Counted from the stretch's first letter, positions 33,781 through 42,916 are shown. The stretch is DNA of 64,000 bases from CAWHBO01 sp963827735 (GCA_963827735.1 CAWHBO010000003.1:372001-436000); one strand, 5' to 3'. Notes: a model not told the origin generated them from the sequence alone. Program-made: numbers and translations.

Positions 33781-36700
33781 TTAATCAAAGATTTCATAAT
33801 TATATTCAGCTAACTGCATGGCTTCTCGCACTACACTCTGCATATCTTCGTTAGTTAGTTTGATATCTAGCTCTTGGCCGACATTATCATAGAGATAATC
33901 GTCGATCCTGTTTGCCATAACTCTTTTTACTTCCGGATTTTTATACCAATCAACGATGGCTTCGGTCTGCAGAATATCATAAATATCAGAAACGATTTGG
34001 ATGAAAGTGGCATCCGGAATATTATAGCTGGCAAAGCCGGGACGCAAGTTACGATAAAATACGTCTGCGCCTTTCTTAGTCATTACTTCAGCTGGCACAT
34101 CAGCATCTTTTTTGTTTATTACCTGCTCGCTGATCAACTTCATCTGTTGTAATGCTTCCAGGTCAGCCATCTTGCCTTCATGTAATTTTCTTAAAATTGA
34201 ATCAACCTTATCGGAAAAACGATGATAAAATTCCGGATCAGTGTCCATCTTTTCCGTGATTGTCCGCTGGGTCTGAAACGCTATCGCCTCAGCTTTGGAT
34301 TTGTTCGATCCCAATTCTTCAATGGCTTCGTTGAAACTCTCGCTGTCATGGATATTGATTTGCTTGGTTAAAAGTTCTACTCTTTCCGCATCGACATATT
34401 TATCCAAAATTTTAACCAGGGCTAACTTATATTCTGATAAGTCTTCTCGGTCGGCAAATTTCAAACTGGCCGCGCTGCGCAATTCCACAAATTTTTTCAG
34501 CTGGTTTTTATAAACATCAATATGCTTAAATTCATGGACGAAGTCCTGCAGAGCCAAACATTCGTTAAAGTTCTTTATAAATTCATTCAGCTCTTTATAA
34601 AAGACATCACGATCCGGTTTGTCTGCCAGGCGGTTAATAAATTCTTCATCATCCTTTTTATTTTTTACATCCTTAAAAATATCATGAACCTTTGAAAAAC
34701 TTTTTTCCAGCTCGTCGATCTTTTCCTTAACATCAATCAACGTGCCTTTTACATCATCAGCATCATAATTACCGAAGAGCTTCATAGCCGTGTCCAGGTT
34801 CTTAGCGTTTTCAGAATAGTCTATAATATACCCGGCTGTCTTAGGCAGTTTCTTATTTTCAAACAAACGATTAACGCGGGCAATCGCTTGGAGCAGATTA
34901 TGGTCGCGCAAATCTTTGGCCAGATATAATACGGTATTGCAAGGCGCGTCAAATCCGGTCAGGAGCTTATCAACCACAATCAGCATCTCGATCCCATCCT
35001 CGTTATGCTTAAAGCTATCAATAACGGAGTTATCATATGACTTGAGATCGCGATATTTATCTTTCATTTTCAGAAGATAAGCCTCCACTTCCTTTTTATG
35101 ATCATCATCCTCTTCACTATTGCCTGACTCATCGGAAATAACCACGGCGGTTTGGATTAAATTATTACGCTCGAAATAACGTTGGAATAAAATGGCGGCG
35201 AACTTGGACGGAGCTACTAACTGCGCTTTCAAGCCGGTGCCTTGGAATTGAGCGATATAGTGCTTTTCAATATCATAGGCGATTTCTTCTACGCGCTGCG
35301 GATTGTCTTTGATCATCTTGGTTTTGATCATCTTCTGCAGCTGCTTCTTGCTGTATTCGCTGGCTTTCTCCATTACTCGGTCGGCGTGGCGGTCGATCTG
35401 CTCTTTATTCTGAGTCATAGGCGCAAATCGGCCCTCATAAATTAAAGGCAGAATAATCTTATCAGCTAAAGCATCGTCAATGGTGTATTTATCAATATAA
35501 CCGCCAAACTTTAGCCAGCTGGCTTTTTCTTGTTTCATGAGTGGTGTGCCGGTAAATCCGATATAGCAGGCATTAGGAATAATCCGGTTCATTTCCAGGT
35601 TGGCGATGCCATTCTGCGTGCGGTGCGCTTCATCAACTAAGACAAAAATGTTTTCTGACTCATCTACGAATCCGGCTTTCTTACTACTGGCTGTTTCAAA
35701 TTTATGGACTAAGGTCGTAACCACATCCAGGCTCTGTTCTTTAATCAGTTTCAAAAGATGGGTGCCGCTGGTCGCTCGTGTAACTTTCTTTTTCAGTCCG
35801 CAGTTGGCGAATGTCTCGGATATCTGCTTGTCCAGATCGATGCGATCAGTAACGATAATTACACGCGGATTAATAATATGCGGATGCTCAATCAAAGCCT
35901 TGATTAGCATAACCATTGTTAAAGACTTGCCAGATCCTTGGGTCGCCCAGACTAGACCGCCCTGTCTTTTCTCCCGATTAATCCCCTTTTCCATCTTCTC
36001 AATTCTTTTTAATATTTTATGGACGGCATAATACTGCTGGTAGCGCATAATCTTTTTTACGCCGGCATCATAGATGATATAATTCTTGGTCAGATCCAAA
36101 AGCCTTGATGGTTCCATAAGCGACACAACGCCCATATCCTGATCTGTTACCAGCCGGTCTATATTTTGCTTATGCACCGCTGTTGCTCCATTCAAATCGT
36201 TAAGCAATAAATCATATATTGCCTTATCAACCGGAGTGGCTACCAAATTCTTAACCTTATTCTTGAATGCTTCTTCATTTACTTCTTTTTCTTTCCAGGT
36301 GGCATAAAATTTATTCGGTGTGCCGGTTACGCCATAGCGGATATCTTTACCATTAGTGCCGATAAGTAACTGCGGATAAACAAACAGCTTGGGGCAATAC
36401 TCCGGGCTCTGATTGCGATTCATCTGCGACATGGCCTCTTTGATATCAACGCCGGATTTTTTATTTTCTATCACCACGAATGGAATTCCGTTTATAAAAC
36501 AAACTATGTCCGGACGGATATTTCCTTTGCCGCTGGCTTCAAATTCAACCGCGACATGAAAGACGTTATTGCTCGGCTTTTCAAAATCAATGAAACGAAA
36601 ATTATATGATCCGCTCTTGCCGGCGTGCATTACTTTAATCGTCTTACCGCCGGAGGTTGGCATGATCATGTTATATACTTTCTTTGAAGTATCAATAATA

Positions 36701-36963
36701 CCTTCGAGCTGGATATTTTCCAATTCATCAATCGCCTCCCATACATCTTTATCGCCAAATGACTGTTTATTTCCGTTTAGTTCATAGCTATTGATCCGGC
36801 TCAGGTTTGCAAAAGCGATATCGCGCAAGATGAATTTTGAATATTCACCTTTACGTTCTTTGAATACCTGCTCGGTCGTAATATATTTATATCCTATAGC
36901 CAACAGTAGTTCCACAAATGGCAACTGCGACTGCCTGGCTTCATCAAAATTTGCTTCTATCAT
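33781..36963 (-). CDS. hsdR: Type I restriction enzyme R subunit
   Basis: A 1060-residue motor-nuclease subunit. The PD-(D/E)xK nuclease core is RPDIVCFINGIPFVVIENKK with Asp152, Glu166 and Lys168. The SF2 translocase follows with TQGSGKS (near 345), VDEAHRTQ and FTGTPL, RVNRLFENK and YIIDY; a helical C-terminal domain contacts HsdM/S. It cuts unmethylated DNA after ATP-driven translocation. All motifs are intact, so the enzyme is probably active. The start lies 9 bases behind the hsdS stop. Confidence 0.95.
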   Translation of the reverse strand: MIEANFDEARQSQLPFVELLLAIGYKYITTEQVFKERKGEYSKFILRDIAFANLSRINSYELNGNKQSFGDKDVWEAIDELENIQLEGIIDTSKKVYNMIMPTSGGKTIKVMHAGKSGSYNFRFIDFEKPSNNVFHVAVEFEASGKGNIRPDIVCFINGIPFVVIENKKSGVDIKEAMSQMNRNQSPEYCPKLFVYPQLLIGTNGKDIRYGVTGTPNKFYATWKEKEVNEEAFKNKVKNLVATPVDKAIYDLLLNDLNGATAVHKQNIDRLVTDQDMGVVSLMEPSRLLDLTKNYIIYDAGVKKIMRYQQYYAVHKILKRIEKMEKGINREKRQGGLVWATQGSGKSLTMVMLIKALIEHPHIINPRVIIVTDRIDLDKQISETFANCGLKKKVTRATSGTHLLKLIKEQSLDVVTTLVHKFETASSKKAGFVDESENIFVLVDEAHRTQNGIANLEMNRIIPNACYIGFTGTPLMKQEKASWLKFGGYIDKYTIDDALADKIILPLIYEGRFAPMTQNKEQIDRHADRVMEKASEYSKKQLQKMIKTKMIKDNPQRVEEIAYDIEKHYIAQFQGTGLKAQLVAPSKFAAILFQRYFERNNLIQTAVVISDESGNSEEDDDHKKEVEAYLLKMKDKYRDLKSYDNSVIDSFKHNEDGIEMLIVVDKLLTGFDAPCNTVLYLAKDLRDHNLLQAIARVNRLFENKKLPKTAGYIIDYSENAKNLDTAMKLFGNYDADDVKGTLIDVKEKIDELEKSFSKVHDIFKDVKNKKDDEEFINRLADKPDRDVFYKELNEFIKNFNECLALQDFVHEFKHIDVYKNQLKKFVELRSAASLKFADREDLSEYKLALVKILDKYVDAERVELLTKQINIHDSESFNEAIEELGSNKSKAEAIAFQTQRTITEKMDTDPEFYHRFSDKVDSILRKLHEGKMADLEALQQMKLISEQVINKKDADVPAEVMTKKGADVFYRNLRPGFASYNIPDATFIQIVSDIYDILQTEAIVDWYKNPEVKRVMANRIDDYLYDNVGQELDIKLTNEDMQSVVREAMQLAEYNYEIFD

Positions 36964-36972
36964 ATTTATAAT

Positions 36973-38190
36973 TTATGAATTTATTTTCATTGTTTCCGGC
37001 GTGCGGATGGCGCCGGTGATTAGGTTATTAAGTAAATATGTTTTCTGGTTTTTATAATTTTTTAATATTTGTTCAAGCGCTTCGATCTCTTTATTTGCAG
37101 ATATAATAATATCCGCAATAGCTGATTGTTCCTCTATGCTTGGCAGTTCTAACTTCAGATCTTTGCAGTCCTTACCATAAAGATGAACAATGGTAATTCC
37201 TTGTGCGAGTCTGGCTAGATTATGCTTTTTAGTATAGGTAAGATATAGAGCAAAAAAATTAGAATTATACTTTTTCTTTTGCCGTAAAATATTTATATCA
37301 CCTGCTAATAAAACATCTTTTACGCTAAGACATGTGGCAATAGCCAAATCCATGGCGTTGGTTGTAGTGGATGCAGGAATTAAAATATCCCCGGATACAG
37401 ACCTTATGCCTTCGTCATAATTAGTTCTACTTATCACATCTGTAATAATTTCTTTATACCTTGTATACAACTCACCATATAAAATACATTTATTTTTACC
37501 ATTATCAATTAATTTTTCTTTTGATAAATCTTTTCCTTTTTTAATATCACAAATATCTCCCAATTTAACTATTTGCCACTTTTCATTAAACCCGGATAAG
37601 CGAAGTTTGCCGGTCAGCAATTTTTGCATCAAACCTTTTTTAATTTTCTTTTTAATATCAATCTTCTTCGCCAGCCGATTAACTGCTTTATCCCAGGTTT
37701 CCAGCACGGCGACGATGCGGTTTTGTTCGTCGAGTGGCGGAAGCAAAAAATGAACCGACCTAAGATCATCATTGTATAACCTTGAGATTATTCCACCATC
37801 AGTGCTTTTCCATTTGGTAGACAGATAAACGAACTTTAAAAATTTGTTTATAGCTCTGTCTTCCGTATTAGATATCCAAACAATATTCGAATCCTGAAAA
37901 TAAGATTTTTTTCCATCAAAAACCACTATTCTCCCAATCGTTCCTGATGCAGAAATTAACACCTCTCCATGTTTCGGGTATGGATACTTGTTCTTATATT
38001 TCTCAAACAGGTCATTCGATATATATGAATCAGCCTTTTTCCCAAATGTGCTAATTTTATAAAATGGCACTGGCCCAGATGGCAAGGTTTCATTTTTAAA
38101 AATTCTTTTGCACATTGAGATTCTTCCAATTTCGCCAAGTTTTTTTATTTGCCAACCCTTTGGGATTTTAGTTTTCGTTGAATTATACAT
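36973..38190 (-). CDS. hsdS: Type I restriction specificity subunit (two recognition domains)
   Basis: A 405-residue HsdS with two target-recognition domains. Each starts with a GWQIKKLGEIGRI / KWQIVKLGDICDI segment and ends in a helical spacer (LDEQNRIVAVLETWDKAVNRLAKKIDIKKKIKKGLMQKLLTGK and IEEQSAIADIIISANKEIEALEQIL). These set the bipartite DNA sequence read by the complex. The start overlaps the end of the upstream unknown gene by 8 bases, so the two are translationally coupled. A second, half-size specificity subunit is encoded at 42246-42812. Confidence 0.93.
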   Translation of the reverse strand: MYNSTKTKIPKGWQIKKLGEIGRISMCKRIFKNETLPSGPVPFYKISTFGKKADSYISNDLFEKYKNKYPYPKHGEVLISASGTIGRIVVFDGKKSYFQDSNIVWISNTEDRAINKFLKFVYLSTKWKSTDGGIISRLYNDDLRSVHFLLPPLDEQNRIVAVLETWDKAVNRLAKKIDIKKKIKKGLMQKLLTGKLRLSGFNEKWQIVKLGDICDIKKGKDLSKEKLIDNGKNKCILYGELYTRYKEIITDVISRTNYDEGIRSVSGDILIPASTTTNAMDLAIATCLSVKDVLLAGDINILRQKKKYNSNFFALYLTYTKKHNLARLAQGITIVHLYGKDCKDLKLELPSIEEQSAIADIIISANKEIEALEQILKNYKNQKTYLLNNLITGAIRTPETMKINS

Positions 38191-39649
38191 ATTTTATCCC
38201 TAATATTTTTTCAACATTCAAGATCATCTGTTTTATTTTTGAATTATATAATATTTTATCATAAGCCCCAGGATATTTTTCAATTTCGTCGAATAATTCT
38301 TTGATTGCGGGCGCTAATAATTTTCCTTTTATCAAGTCTAGAAGAGACTTATATTTTTCACTGCACAACACGAATTGAAGTTTACTAGCCAATCTTTCAT
38401 CGGCAAATGACAAAAGTGCAATAAACGCCTCGTCTTGGTTAAAACGACTTATCAATTCAAGGTAATACGGCTCTGCATTAAAAGCTACCCCGTTTCCATT
38501 TGTAAGATAAACATCAACGACTCCCAAAACTACGGTTTTTCTTATTTGGGCGGGAATTCCACCTCGGTTTCCTATAATGTTAATTAATTGCTTAGCAAAG
38601 GCTGGTTCGTTATAAAAATTATTTACCATGCGATGAACAGACAACAGATTCTGTAATGCGATTTCAATATCTACGATCTTAATGTCTTCAGGAACATATG
38701 AAAGACCTTTTACTATTGCCAAAAACCTCTTAGCCTTTTTTGCGCCCTCGGCATCGTTTATGGCCACAAATTTACCATACTTAATACCCAGACTTTGTCG
38801 CCCATTCTCATCCACTCTTGCCCACAATAATGGCGCCAGATAATCGATATTTTGTATTACGATTGCAGAAGTATTTGGATCAACATATATCCCCCAAAAA
38901 CCTGAAATTAGATTGTTTGCCTGATGAGATGTGAGTTCGACAAAGAAAGGCGCAATTCTCTTTGAGTCCTCCTCGGTTATTTTATTTGCTTTTACATTTG
39001 CTAATAATTTTTGAATTTGAATAGCAATGTCGGATAAAGGCAGAGAAATAACCTCTTTTATGCAGGTCTCTAACCAAGAAATTAACTGCAATCCGGTTAT
39101 TTGATTTTGATTTGGATGTGCCGCACTTGCCCAGTTCCGCATAAAACGAATATAATCCAAATGTTTATACCCTAGTTCTGATATAAGCCCAATATTTCTT
39201 GCTCCTAAAATCAGCTCATTATCATCTAACTTATCAATATCATCCGCACTTTTTAGTTTCTTCTTTTTTTCTTCATTATTTGTGGCATTATCATAAAAAT
39301 ACTGCACATCATACTGGATAACTCTCTTGCGGATTTCCGAAATTGTCTCATCCCATAAATAATTTAATGCGGCATCAAACAAGCCCACGGCGGAAGCAGC
39401 TAAAAACTTTGAAAAATATACCGATATTGCTCTTTGCGAACCTGGAATCCTCGATAATGCAGTCTCGGTATTTCTATAAACCACAAATCTTTCACTGATT
39501 GGAACTAATATATTTTCGATGGGCAATCCATACGATTCTATCGTGCTCAATACCCCTTTTTCAAAAATTTGAAGAACTTGCATTGACTTATCCTCATCAT
39601 TTTTAATAATTTTTGATTCACCGATGACCGGCAGAATTTTATCACTCAT
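38183..39649 (-). CDS. Unknown protein with a HEPN-like motif inside the hsd operon
   Basis: A 488-residue, almost fully helical soluble protein that I do not recognise. Residues 145-180 (ILGARNIGLISELGYKHLDYIRFMRNWASAAHPN, shown in parts by Arg171 and His178) carry an R-x6-H motif with a following Asn. The setting is like HEPN ribonuclease domains of Abi and toxin proteins. The rest is probably HEAT/TPR-like. An 8-base overlap with hsdS and its position between hsdM and hsdS argue for a working part of the system. A C8 tract at 39687-39694 lies in its upstream region. Confidence 0.6.
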   Translation of the reverse strand: MSDKILPVIGESKIIKNDEDKSMQVLQIFEKGVLSTIESYGLPIENILVPISERFVVYRNTETALSRIPGSQRAISVYFSKFLAASAVGLFDAALNYLWDETISEIRKRVIQYDVQYFYDNATNNEEKKKKLKSADDIDKLDDNELILGARNIGLISELGYKHLDYIRFMRNWASAAHPNQNQITGLQLISWLETCIKEVISLPLSDIAIQIQKLLANVKANKITEEDSKRIAPFFVELTSHQANNLISGFWGIYVDPNTSAIVIQNIDYLAPLLWARVDENGRQSLGIKYGKFVAINDAEGAKKAKRFLAIVKGLSYVPEDIKIVDIEIALQNLLSVHRMVNNFYNEPAFAKQLINIIGNRGGIPAQIRKTVVLGVVDVYLTNGNGVAFNAEPYYLELISRFNQDEAFIALLSFADERLASKLQFVLCSEKYKSLLDLIKGKLLAPAIKELFDEIEKYPGAYDKILYNSKIKQMILNVEKILGIKYV

Positions 39650-39843
39650 ATAAACTATTTAATATTTAACTCCGTGAGATATTTTGCCCCCCCCTCCAGC
39701 TACTTAATTCTCCGGCTCAAGCGCAGTTAACTATTTCAGCGAACATAATTACAGCCGAATCATTTAGAACACATCCTCGATATGGTTGTGGATATCTAGT
39801 ATTTACTCTTAATATTTACTTAATAAACATGTTGTAAAGTAAT

Positions 39844-39890
39844 GATATCTGGCAGATATTGACAAAATTGTTGATGTCTGCTAAGATATT
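39844..39890 (+). promoter_or_regulatory. Promoter with two operator-like repeats for a small RNA
   Basis: TTGACA (39859-39864), a 17-base spacer and TAAGAT (39882-39887) form a good sigma-70 promoter on the strand opposite to the operon. GATATCTGGCAGATATT (39844-39860), containing the palindrome ATATCTG-G-CAGATAT, touches the -35. A degenerate second copy, GATGTCTGCTAAGATATT (39873-39890), covers the -10. Two repeats 29 bases apart over a promoter suggest repressor control. Confidence 0.65.
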
Positions 39891-39892
39891 AA

Positions 39893-39956
39893 TAGCTAAC
39901 TGGAAACAGTAAGCATCAACTTTATAGCTTGAGGGCTTCCTTTGGAAGTCCTTTTT
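39893..39956 (+). ncRNA. Putative small RNA of about 65 nt with its own terminator
   Basis: The promoter at 39859-39887 would start transcription near 39893. The RNA has a small hairpin, ACTG-GAAA-CAGT (39899-39910), with a GNRA tetraloop. It ends in a terminator, GGGCTTCC-TTT-GGAAGTCC-TTTTT (39933-39956), whose one mismatch is a G-U pair in plus-strand RNA; no U-run exists on the minus strand. No open frame of useful size lies inside. It might regulate the flanking nuclease genes or act as the RNA part of a toxin system; both are inference. Confidence 0.5.
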
Positions 39957-39972
39957 GCGTTTTAGATGATCT

Positions 39973-40725
39973 CTATATAATCCCGGGATCACATTCATTC
40001 GGCCGGCAGAGATAATTTTTTATCTTCTTGATATCATAAATAAACAGACCTTTGCCGCGTAAATTACTTAATTCCGCCGACACTCTTCTGGCGGTTGCAA
40101 ACAACACCACCTTTTTACCAGCATCCAGAAGCTGATTAATGGGATCAGCAAAATCGCTATCCCCGCTCCATAAAACGAAAGTATCGACATTATTAAGCTT
40201 CAAATCAACAATCATATCGCTCCCTAACTCCACATCAAAATTGCATTTACGATCCTCAATATAATAAACCCCCCTTTTGTTCAAATTGATCAATATCCTA
40301 TTTATAGCTTCAATCTCCACGACTTCTAATCTCCTTACTAAAGCACTGCGCATAAACTGGTTTATCAAATCTGTTGACTGTGCCGGCACGCTAGAGGCAT
40401 TAATTGAATACCTCATTATTTTAACTGGCTTCGTTCGCAATTCGTATTTGTATTTTTTTACATCGCTGATAAATTTTGTCGAATCAGAATTTCCTGTTAG
40501 ATAACCAGTATAAAAAATAGTCCTTTTAACGCCAGGGAAAGAATCGACAAATTGCTTCAATCTTTTCAAGTGAATATGCCACGCAAGCGCAACTGCCCAT
40601 GGCCTGACATTAGCATAATCAATATACATATTAATATTACCAGAAAAGATTGAATCCAACTGATCAACTCCCCTAGGTTGGACTTTGTATATCTTTTCAA
40701 TTCGCTCGGTTTTAGGTGCAAACAT
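39973..40725 (-). CDS. NYN-domain (LabA/DUF88-like) putative ribonuclease
   Basis: A 250-residue protein with a NYN/PIN fold. NINMYIDYANVRPWA near 30-44 carries the first Asp and Asn, KCNFDVELGSDMIVDLKLNNVDTFVLWSGDSDFADPI near 161-197 carries the remaining acids, and LLDAGKKVVLFATARRVSAELSNLRGKGLFIYDI completes the LabA-like pattern. Members are predicted metal-dependent RNases, and some act in defence. The gene starts 4 bases behind hsdM, which ties it to the operon, and the small-RNA unit lies directly behind it. Confidence 0.75.
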   Translation of the reverse strand: MFAPKTERIEKIYKVQPRGVDQLDSIFSGNINMYIDYANVRPWAVALAWHIHLKRLKQFVDSFPGVKRTIFYTGYLTGNSDSTKFISDVKKYKYELRTKPVKIMRYSINASSVPAQSTDLINQFMRSALVRRLEVVEIEAINRILINLNKRGVYYIEDRKCNFDVELGSDMIVDLKLNNVDTFVLWSGDSDFADPINQLLDAGKKVVLFATARRVSAELSNLRGKGLFIYDIKKIKNYLCRPNECDPGII

Positions 40726-40729
40726 ATTT

Positions 40730-42241
40730 TTATTTAATATTTAATTCTAGCAAATACTTAGCCATCTCGCCTTCCAATTTTTTAATCTCAGTCTCCAGGG
40801 CCGCCAGTTCTTTTAGGCTGGCGCTGATGTCGATCTCTTCTTCCTCTTCGAACGTATCCACATAGCGCGTGATATTCAAGTTAAAATCATTCTCGGCGAT
40901 ATCATTAAAGCCGACCTTACGCGAAAACTTTTCAATCTCTTTGCGCTCGGCATAAGTGGCGTATATTTTTTCAATATTATCTTCGGCTAAAATATTTTGT
41001 GCTTTGCCTGGCTTAAATTCCTTGGACGCTTCAATAAACAAAACATCTTTCTTGGTTTCATTGGCGCCTCCCTGTTCGCGCGATCGATCAATGATTAAAA
41101 TTGCAACCGGGATGCCAGTAGTCTGAAATAACCCAGCCGGTAGTCCAATCACGGCATCGATAATGTTTTCTCTGAGCATAGCTTCGCGGATTTTACCTTC
41201 GGCACCGCTACGGAACAATACGCCATGCGGAACGATCACGGCCACACGCCCGGTCTTGGGCTTGGCTGATTCAACCATGTGGGATATAAAGGCAAAGTCG
41301 CCTTTATCCTTGGGTGGCACACCGCGCCAAAAGCGTTTATATTTATCGGCTTCGGCGTTCTCCGCTCCCCATTTTTTCAGGGAGAAAGGAGGGTTTGCAA
41401 TAACGGTATCGAACTTCATTAATTGGTCGTTTTCCACTAACATCGGATTATTCAATGTATCACCCCATTCTAAGCGAGCGGAATCCTTGCCATGTAGGAA
41501 CATATTCATACGCGCCAGCTGATAAGTGCTGCCGGTGCTTTCTTGCCCATAAAGGGCATAATTTTTTGATCCTTGCTTTTCAACCTCACGACCGGCTAAT
41601 AAAAGTAGGCCTCCTGATCCGCAAGCAGGGTCGGCTATTCTGTTTCCGTCTTTTGGCTGAGCAAGTTTGGCAAGAAGAGAGGCAACGGAAGAAACCGTAA
41701 AAAATTCTCCCGCTTTCTTACCGGCATCCGCGCCAAACTTTTCAATCATATACATATAGGAATTACCGATAATCTCATCATCGATCTCCGACAGGTCAAT
41801 CTTGGTAAAATCATCAATCAAGTGGCGGAGCATCCGGTTGCGCTGTTCCAGTTTGCCAAGGATTGATTCCGAGTTAAAGTCCACACTAAAAACGCCTTCG
41901 AGTTTGCTGCGATTGGTTTCTTCAACGGCATGCAGGGCTTTGTTTAGCTCTTCGCCGATATTGTCTTTCTCTCTCAAGGTAAAAATATGATCAAACGAAG
42001 TCTTGGGTGGCAGATAAAAACGATCTGATTTCATCTTCTCAGCAATCCTAGCTTCATCATCGCCGAAACGCTCCCGATATTTTTCATGCGCCTTCTTTGA
42101 AAGGTCGCTTAAGTATTTATAAAACAACATCACCAAGACATAGTCTTTGTAGATACCGGCATCAACCTGAATGCGCGAAGAATCGGCCGCGGCCCAAAGT
42201 ATTTTATTAAGATCTTGCTGCGTAACTTTATTGGAGGTCAT
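40730..42241 (-). CDS. hsdM: Type I restriction-modification methyltransferase subunit
   Basis: A 503-residue N6-adenine methyltransferase. The helical N-terminal domain runs to about residue 150; the SAM-binding motif DPACGSGG is at 204-211 and the catalytic NPPF at 283-286. It protects host sites together with HsdS and forms the restriction complex with HsdR. Spacing is 4 bases to the half-size hsdS upstream and 4 bases to the NYN gene downstream, so all are one transcript. Confidence 0.96.
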   Translation of the reverse strand: MTSNKVTQQDLNKILWAAADSSRIQVDAGIYKDYVLVMLFYKYLSDLSKKAHEKYRERFGDDEARIAEKMKSDRFYLPPKTSFDHIFTLREKDNIGEELNKALHAVEETNRSKLEGVFSVDFNSESILGKLEQRNRMLRHLIDDFTKIDLSEIDDEIIGNSYMYMIEKFGADAGKKAGEFFTVSSVASLLAKLAQPKDGNRIADPACGSGGLLLLAGREVEKQGSKNYALYGQESTGSTYQLARMNMFLHGKDSARLEWGDTLNNPMLVENDQLMKFDTVIANPPFSLKKWGAENAEADKYKRFWRGVPPKDKGDFAFISHMVESAKPKTGRVAVIVPHGVLFRSGAEGKIREAMLRENIIDAVIGLPAGLFQTTGIPVAILIIDRSREQGGANETKKDVLFIEASKEFKPGKAQNILAEDNIEKIYATYAERKEIEKFSRKVGFNDIAENDFNLNITRYVDTFEEEEEIDISASLKELAALETEIKKLEGEMAKYLLELNIK

Positions 42242-42245
42242 ATAC

Positions 42246-42812
42246 TTATGAATTAATTATTCTATTAATTAAACCCTCGTTTATTTTATTTGATAAAAAT
42301 TGTTTCTGCCTTAACAGTTCCTGATGCCGCAAATTATTTTCGTAAATTGTTATAGCCTTCCTCTGTTGTTTAACATCTGGAATTATCACTTCTATCGCTT
42401 CAAGGTCTTTTTTGAGCAAAGTATTAATAACAACTCCAGTTGTTCGTCCCTTGATTTGCCTTTGTCCCAAACTTGAGTTAAGATAAACAGCAAGATATTC
42501 CGGTAAAATGTCCGGGGTTCGTAATCTTATAAGATAAGTTGAGCCGGCGGCAATGGTTGGTTGTTGGCAAAAACGAAGAATGGCAGATTTAAAATAACCG
42601 CGCGCAGAAATTGCGACATCATTTTTTCGTGCCAATGCACTGGATCGGCTTTTGTCCATATTAATTTTTATCAAATCCTGTTCATTGATTATTATTTTTC
42701 CCGATATATTTTTCGCTTGTAAAACAGCAATATTACCATCCGATGATTCCTCTAAGGTGGTTCGGAAAGTAAATCCTAAAATAACATCAGCTATGTCTTT
42801 AATATGTTTCAT
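42246..42812 (-). CDS. Half-size HsdS-like specificity protein (one recognition domain)
   Basis: A 188-residue protein with one HsdS target-recognition domain (MKHIKDIADVILGFTFR ... LKKDLEAIEVIIPDVKQQRKAITIYENNLRHQELLRQKQ) and one helical spacer. Known half-size HsdS proteins can dimerise to read a symmetric site. Alternatively it belongs to a variable-specificity set with the full hsdS 4 kb away, or is a truncated remnant. It is the first gene after the operon promoter, and its intact start and coupling to hsdM (4 bases) argue that it is functional. Confidence 0.75.
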   Translation of the reverse strand: MKHIKDIADVILGFTFRTTLEESSDGNIAVLQAKNISGKIIINEQDLIKINMDKSRSSALARKNDVAISARGYFKSAILRFCQQPTIAAGSTYLIRLRTPDILPEYLAVYLNSSLGQRQIKGRTTGVVINTLLKKDLEAIEVIIPDVKQQRKAITIYENNLRHQELLRQKQFLSNKINEGLINRIINS

Positions 42813-42832
42813 ATTATTTATCGCACACCTAC

Positions 42833-42860
42833 ATTATACTGCTTTTTATTATTAAGTCAA
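42833..42860 (-). promoter_or_regulatory. Promoter of the restriction operon
   Basis: On the minus strand TTGACT, a 16-base spacer and TATAAT end 21 bases before the first start codon. The untranslated leader would be about 14 bases and has no Shine-Dalgarno sequence. Confidence 0.65.
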
Positions 42861-42916
42861 TAGCTATATCATATATTGACCTGAATTCATCATTTTTTGC
42901 TAATATTAAATTATAA

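Larger units (their letters stand above)
39650..39972. other. 323-base gap inside the restriction operon
   Basis: No protein gene is supported here. On the plus strand it contains a paired operator, a promoter, a short RNA and a terminator, listed separately. On the minus strand it carries a run of eight Gs (C8 on plus at 39687-39694) followed toward the gene by an AT-rich leader without a close Shine-Dalgarno site. The gap splits an otherwise tightly packed operon. Confidence 0.7.

Noticed and set aside
39816..39998. Minus-strand 60-codon frame in the operon gap
   Set aside because: It overlaps the NYN gene end, has low-quality composition and lies opposite the small-RNA promoter, operators and terminator.
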